From positions 1 through 9,328 of the forward strand of contig CADBNY010000096.1 in assembly GCA_902796215.1 (NCBI GenBank): a stretch of 9,328 nt of DNA, given 5' to 3'. The translations under genes were made by a program, and so were the position numbers. Source of the stretch: an uncultured Erysipelotrichaceae bacterium. Lineage in GTDB: Bacteria > Bacillota_I > Bacilli_A > RF39 > UBA660. The notes beneath the pieces are model-generated. The model did not search any database. It was not told the DNA's origin and saw nothing but the letters and a program-made list of their open reading frames with translations. Numbering within the stretch: position 1 is the first letter of the stretch; each line of letters begins with the position of its first letter. Positions 6,640 through 9,328 of this stretch are shown piece after piece.

Positions 6640-7428
6640 TTATTGTTTTGAAGAACAATTTTTTAAATAAACATTTGCTTTTTTCTTGTCATCTTTTATT
6701 TTTGTTTTTATATTTTTTATATTTCCTGTCATTTTTATATCTTTTTCTGCTTCAAGATTATTAATGACTTTTTGATTATTTTCTTTCTTCATTGTACAGA
6801 TAATATATAATTCTGACTCTTCATTTTTATCTGTATACTTTGCTGTTATTTTATGACTTTCTGGATCTATTTCAAATAGTTTTGAAGCAATTTTTACTGA
6901 TTTATTTTTGTACTTACTATAAGTTTTCTTTTCATCTTTTAGTATCTCTTTTAATAAATCGCTATCTTTTATTTGAATTTTCTTTTGAGGTAATTGAGGT
7001 AGTTTTATTAAATTCCACCAAAATTCAATTTTTCTTTGCTTTTTTCCTATTTTTTTACTATATTTGGTTACTTTGTATCCAAGTCCATAGTATTCATTAT
7101 TTTCATTATTTGTTTTTTTATTTGGAATTGCGAAGAAAGGTCCTTTATCAAATTTTGTTACTGAAACAATATCTACAGCAATTAATAGCAAAAGAATTAA
7201 AAATAAGAATAATAGTATTTTTTTTAAATTAAATTTTTTTATTTTTTTCTCTTTCTTTACTTTTTCTTTTTTATTTTTTCCTTTTTTCGAAGTTTTATTT
7301 TCTAATTTTTGTTTTTTTTCTTTTACTGAAATATTACTATAAGCTCTTCTTATTTCTTCTTCTTTCATAGCTAGTGTAATAACTTCTTCTCTTATCTTTT
7401 CTTCTTTCGTTCTGTTATACTTCAACAT
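6640..7428 (-). CDS. Single-pass membrane protein with YGLGYKV motif and putative tRNA_anti-like (OB-fold) domain; unknown function
   Basis: The 262 residues fall into three parts. Residues 1-69 are charged and extremely lysine-rich (a helix-forming EEKIREEV...KEEEIRRAY stretch, then Lys-rich low complexity), and should be cytoplasmic. One membrane helix spans about 70-90 (ILLFLFLILLLLIAV). The outer part begins with GPFFAIPNKK and YYGLGYKVTKY (113-123), a motif I associate with small hypothetical lipoproteins of Bacillota. Residues 167-262 look like a tRNA_anti-like OB-fold: YSKYKNKSVKIASKLFEID, a beta-rich middle with LYIICTM, a MTGNIKNI strand, and a closing VYLKNC. That domain call is by pattern only. 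The gene starts 22 bases after ligA behind GGGGGA, five bases from the ATG, and ends at a terminator, so it is co-transcribed with ligA. It sits where camS lies in many Bacilli but has no lipobox and no similarity I can see to CamS. Confidence 0.75.
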   Translation of the reverse strand: MLKYNRTKEEKIREEVITLAMKEEEIRRAYSNISVKEKKQKLENKTSKKGKNKKEKVKKEKKIKKFNLKKILLFLFLILLLLIAVDIVSVTKFDKGPFFAIPNKKTNNENNEYYGLGYKVTKYSKKIGKKQRKIEFWWNLIKLPQLPQKKIQIKDSDLLKEILKDEKKTYSKYKNKSVKIASKLFEIDPESHKITAKYTDKNEESELYIICTMKKENNQKVINNLEAEKDIKMTGNIKNIKTKIKDDKKKANVYLKNCSSKQ

Positions 7429-7450
7429 AAAATCCCCCTACCTTGTTTTT

Positions 7451-9328
7451 TTATTTTGGTAGTTTTTCTTGAAACTCTTTTTCGGTCCAAATTGGAATAT
7501 TTAAATCTTGTGCTTTTTTATACTTACTTCCTGGATTTGCTCCTACAATAACGACAGAAGTTTTCTTTGAAACAGAATCTGTAGTCTTTCCTCCTAGAGA
7601 TTCTATCTTTTCTTTTGCTTCTTCTCTTGTGAATATTTCTAAAGAACCTGTTAAGACAAATGTCTTTTGTGAGAACAATTCATTTTCTTCTACTTTTTTT
7701 CCTAAGTAAGTCATATTAAGATCTAAATTTTTTAATTCCTTTAATATCTCTTTATTATACTCATTTTCGAAATAATGTCGAATACTTTTTGCAATTATTT
7801 CACCAATATCTGGTACTTTTATTAAATCTTCTAGGGATGTAGCCATTAAAATGTCAAGATTTTCAAATTTTGTTGCTAATATTTTGGCAGTTTTTGCTCC
7901 TACATGAGGAATTCCTAATGCAAAAATCAAGCGTTCAAGGGAGTTCTTTTTACTATTTTCAATAGCTTCTAAAAGATTGGTTACCGATTTATCTCCATAG
8001 CCTTCTAGTGATATTAAATCTTTTTCATGATTTTTTAAATAATAAATATCAGGAATTGTTTTTATAAATCCAAAATTATAAAAATCTTCAATAATTCTAT
8101 CTCCTAATCCCTCAATATTCATAGCGTCTCTTGAGGCAAAATGAATTAATCCTTCAATGTGTCGTGCTGGGCATTTATCATTTGGACAGTAGTAGTCTAC
8201 TTGCCCTTCTTTTTTTACTAATTTAGTTTTACACATTGGGCATTCAGTAATCATGATAAAGTCTTTCTCTTTTCCTGTTCTTCTTTCTTCTTTTCTTTCT
8301 ACTACTTCAGGAATTACATCTCCTGCTTTTCTAATAGATACAATATCTCCTATTTTTAGATCTTTTTCTTTAACATAATCTTCATTGTGAAGTGTTGCTC
8401 TTGAAATTGTACTTCCAGCTACAATCACTGGATCTAGAACGGCATTTGGTGTTATTTGTCCTGTTCTTCCTACTGTAAAAATAATATCTTTTAATTTTGT
8501 TAGTACTTCTTCTGCTGGAAATTTATAGGCTGTTGCCCATTTTGGATATTTGGCAGTATATCCTAATTTTTGTTGTTGTCTTATATCATTTACCTTTATT
8601 ACTACTCCATCAATATCATATGGTAATTCTTTTCTTAGTTCTCCTTTTTCTTCAATAAACTCTATTACTTCTTTCATTGATTGTACTAAGCGATTATTAG
8701 GGTTAATTTTAAATCCTAACTCTCTCATAAATTCTATTGCCTCACTATGAGTATTTAGTCCATAATCTAATGGATTGGGTAAATGATAAATAAAATTATC
8801 TAGTTTTCTTGATGCTGCAACTTTAGAGTCTAATTGGCGAATAGAACCAGCTGCGGCATTACGACAGTTTTGAAGAAGGGGTTCATTTTTTTCTTTTCGT
8901 TTTTTATTTAATTCTTCTAGTGTTTTTTTATTCATGAAGATTTCTCCGCGTACTTCGATATCTACTTCTTTTTTTAGTTTTAAGGGAATTACTTTTATTG
9001 TCTTTACATTATGTGTAATATCTTCTCCTGTTGTTCCATCTCCACGAGTAGCTGCTCTTATAAACTTTCCTTTTTCATATAAAAGTGAAACGGATAGTCC
9101 ATCTATTTTTAATTCACACATATATTCTGGATTTATGCCTTCTTTTTTGATTCTTTCATCAAAATTAATTAATTCTTTTTCTGAAAAAACATCACTTAAA
9201 GACATCATTGGAATTTTATGAGTTACTTTGGTAAATCCTTCGATTATTTTTCCACCTGCATGTCTAGTTGGAGAATCTTCTCTTATCCATTCAGGATGAA
9301 GTTCTTCTATTTCAAATAACTCTCTTAA
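7451..9328 (-). CDS. ligA: NAD-dependent DNA ligase LigA, partial (5' end beyond window)
   Basis: LigA seals nicks in DNA using NAD+ in replication and repair. The frame is open to the right edge, giving 625 residues; about 40 N-terminal residues (domain Ia, NMN-binding) are missing, judged by the catalytic lysine at visible residue 74 against Lys115 of E. coli. The first visible residues include EDSPTRHAGGK and TKVTHKIPMMSLSDVF, so the ATG at 9208 is internal, not the start. Visible parts in order: nucleotidyltransferase with ELKIDG (Lys74), RGEIFMN, DIDGVVIKVN and KYPKWATAYKFP; OB-fold; four-cysteine zinc finger CPMC...CPNDKC (Cys 363, 366, 381, 386); helix-hairpin-helix repeats (about 400-520) including ALGIPHVGAKTAK; and a C-terminal BRCT domain (about 550-625). 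All key residues seen are intact. A second gene follows after 22 bases. Confidence 0.97.
   Translation of the reverse strand, partial: LRELFEIEELHPEWIREDSPTRHAGGKIIEGFTKVTHKIPMMSLSDVFSEKELINFDERIKKEGINPEYMCELKIDGLSVSLLYEKGKFIRAATRGDGTTGEDITHNVKTIKVIPLKLKKEVDIEVRGEIFMNKKTLEELNKKRKEKNEPLLQNCRNAAAGSIRQLDSKVAASRKLDNFIYHLPNPLDYGLNTHSEAIEFMRELGFKINPNNRLVQSMKEVIEFIEEKGELRKELPYDIDGVVIKVNDIRQQQKLGYTAKYPKWATAYKFPAEEVLTKLKDIIFTVGRTGQITPNAVLDPVIVAGSTISRATLHNEDYVKEKDLKIGDIVSIRKAGDVIPEVVERKEERRTGKEKDFIMITECPMCKTKLVKKEGQVDYYCPNDKCPARHIEGLIHFASRDAMNIEGLGDRIIEDFYNFGFIKTIPDIYYLKNHEKDLISLEGYGDKSVTNLLEAIENSKKNSLERLIFALGIPHVGAKTAKILATKFENLDILMATSLEDLIKVPDIGEIIAKSIRHYFENEYNKEILKELKNLDLNMTYLGKKVEENELFSQKTFVLTGSLEIFTREEAKEKIESLGGKTTDSVSKKTSVVIVGANPGSKYKKAQDLNIPIWTEKEFQEKLPK

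Noticed and set aside
6840..7232. Plus-strand frame of 130 codons, hydrophobic
   Set aside because: Antisense to the Lys-rich 262-residue gene; complement of A-rich codons gives Phe and Leu, imitating a membrane protein.
6640..7428. CamS-like lipoprotein, suggested by position after ligA
   Set aside because: No signal peptide with lipobox, an N-terminal cytoplasmic tail of about 69 residues before the helix, and no recognisable CamS sequence.
8934..9221. Plus-strand frames inside ligA, including this one and 8550-8750
   Set aside because: Antisense to highly conserved ligase motifs; no supporting start signal.

Overview
The window is a compact, strongly AT-rich stretch in which every gene lies on the minus strand. 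It reads, right to left, ligA (5' end cut off), an unnamed membrane protein, gatC, gatA, gatB, a small unnamed membrane protein, a large membrane sensor with a GGDEF-type domain, and a YihY/BrkB-family membrane protein (3' end cut off). Strong Shine-Dalgarno sequences, the AT bias and the ligA-x-gatCAB order point to a low-GC Bacillota, probably an uncultured, host-associated, Bacilli- or mollicute-like lineage; the lineage is inference. All seven visible stops are TAA or TAG, no gene is interrupted by TGA, and the Trp codons checked are TGG, so nothing suggests TGA read as Trp.

Region 1 (about 9328-6600): NAD-dependent DNA ligase, then 22 bases later a 262-residue protein with a lysine-rich cytoplasmic tail, one membrane helix and an extracytoplasmic part. 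A Rho-independent terminator follows it directly. In Bacilli such as Bacillus and Staphylococcus this slot between ligA and gatC usually holds the lipoprotein gene camS; here an apparently unrelated protein occupies it.

Region 2 (about 6602-3367): a well-formed promoter (extended -10) drives gatCAB, the three subunits of the tRNA-dependent amidotransferase that makes Gln-tRNA(Gln) and/or Asn-tRNA(Asn). The genes are separated by 1 base (C/A) and overlap by 8 bases (A/B). For each, the Shine-Dalgarno placement favours a start a few codons inside the longest reading frame.

Region 3 (about 3361-1): a second promoter right after gatB (TTGAAA-17-TATAAT) drives a tightly packed unit: a 154-residue single-helix protein, a 679-residue sensor with two apparent extracytoplasmic solute-binding modules and a C-terminal GGDEF-like domain, and a YihY/BrkB-like protein. 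The GGDEF signature is changed to DGNEF, which loses a metal-binding acidic position, so the domain may bind a nucleotide or partner rather than make c-di-GMP. This unit and the protein between ligA and gatC are the least ordinary parts. The rest is core information-processing machinery. No mobile elements, CRISPR arrays, tRNAs or rRNAs were seen, and no gap between genes exceeds about 100 bases.
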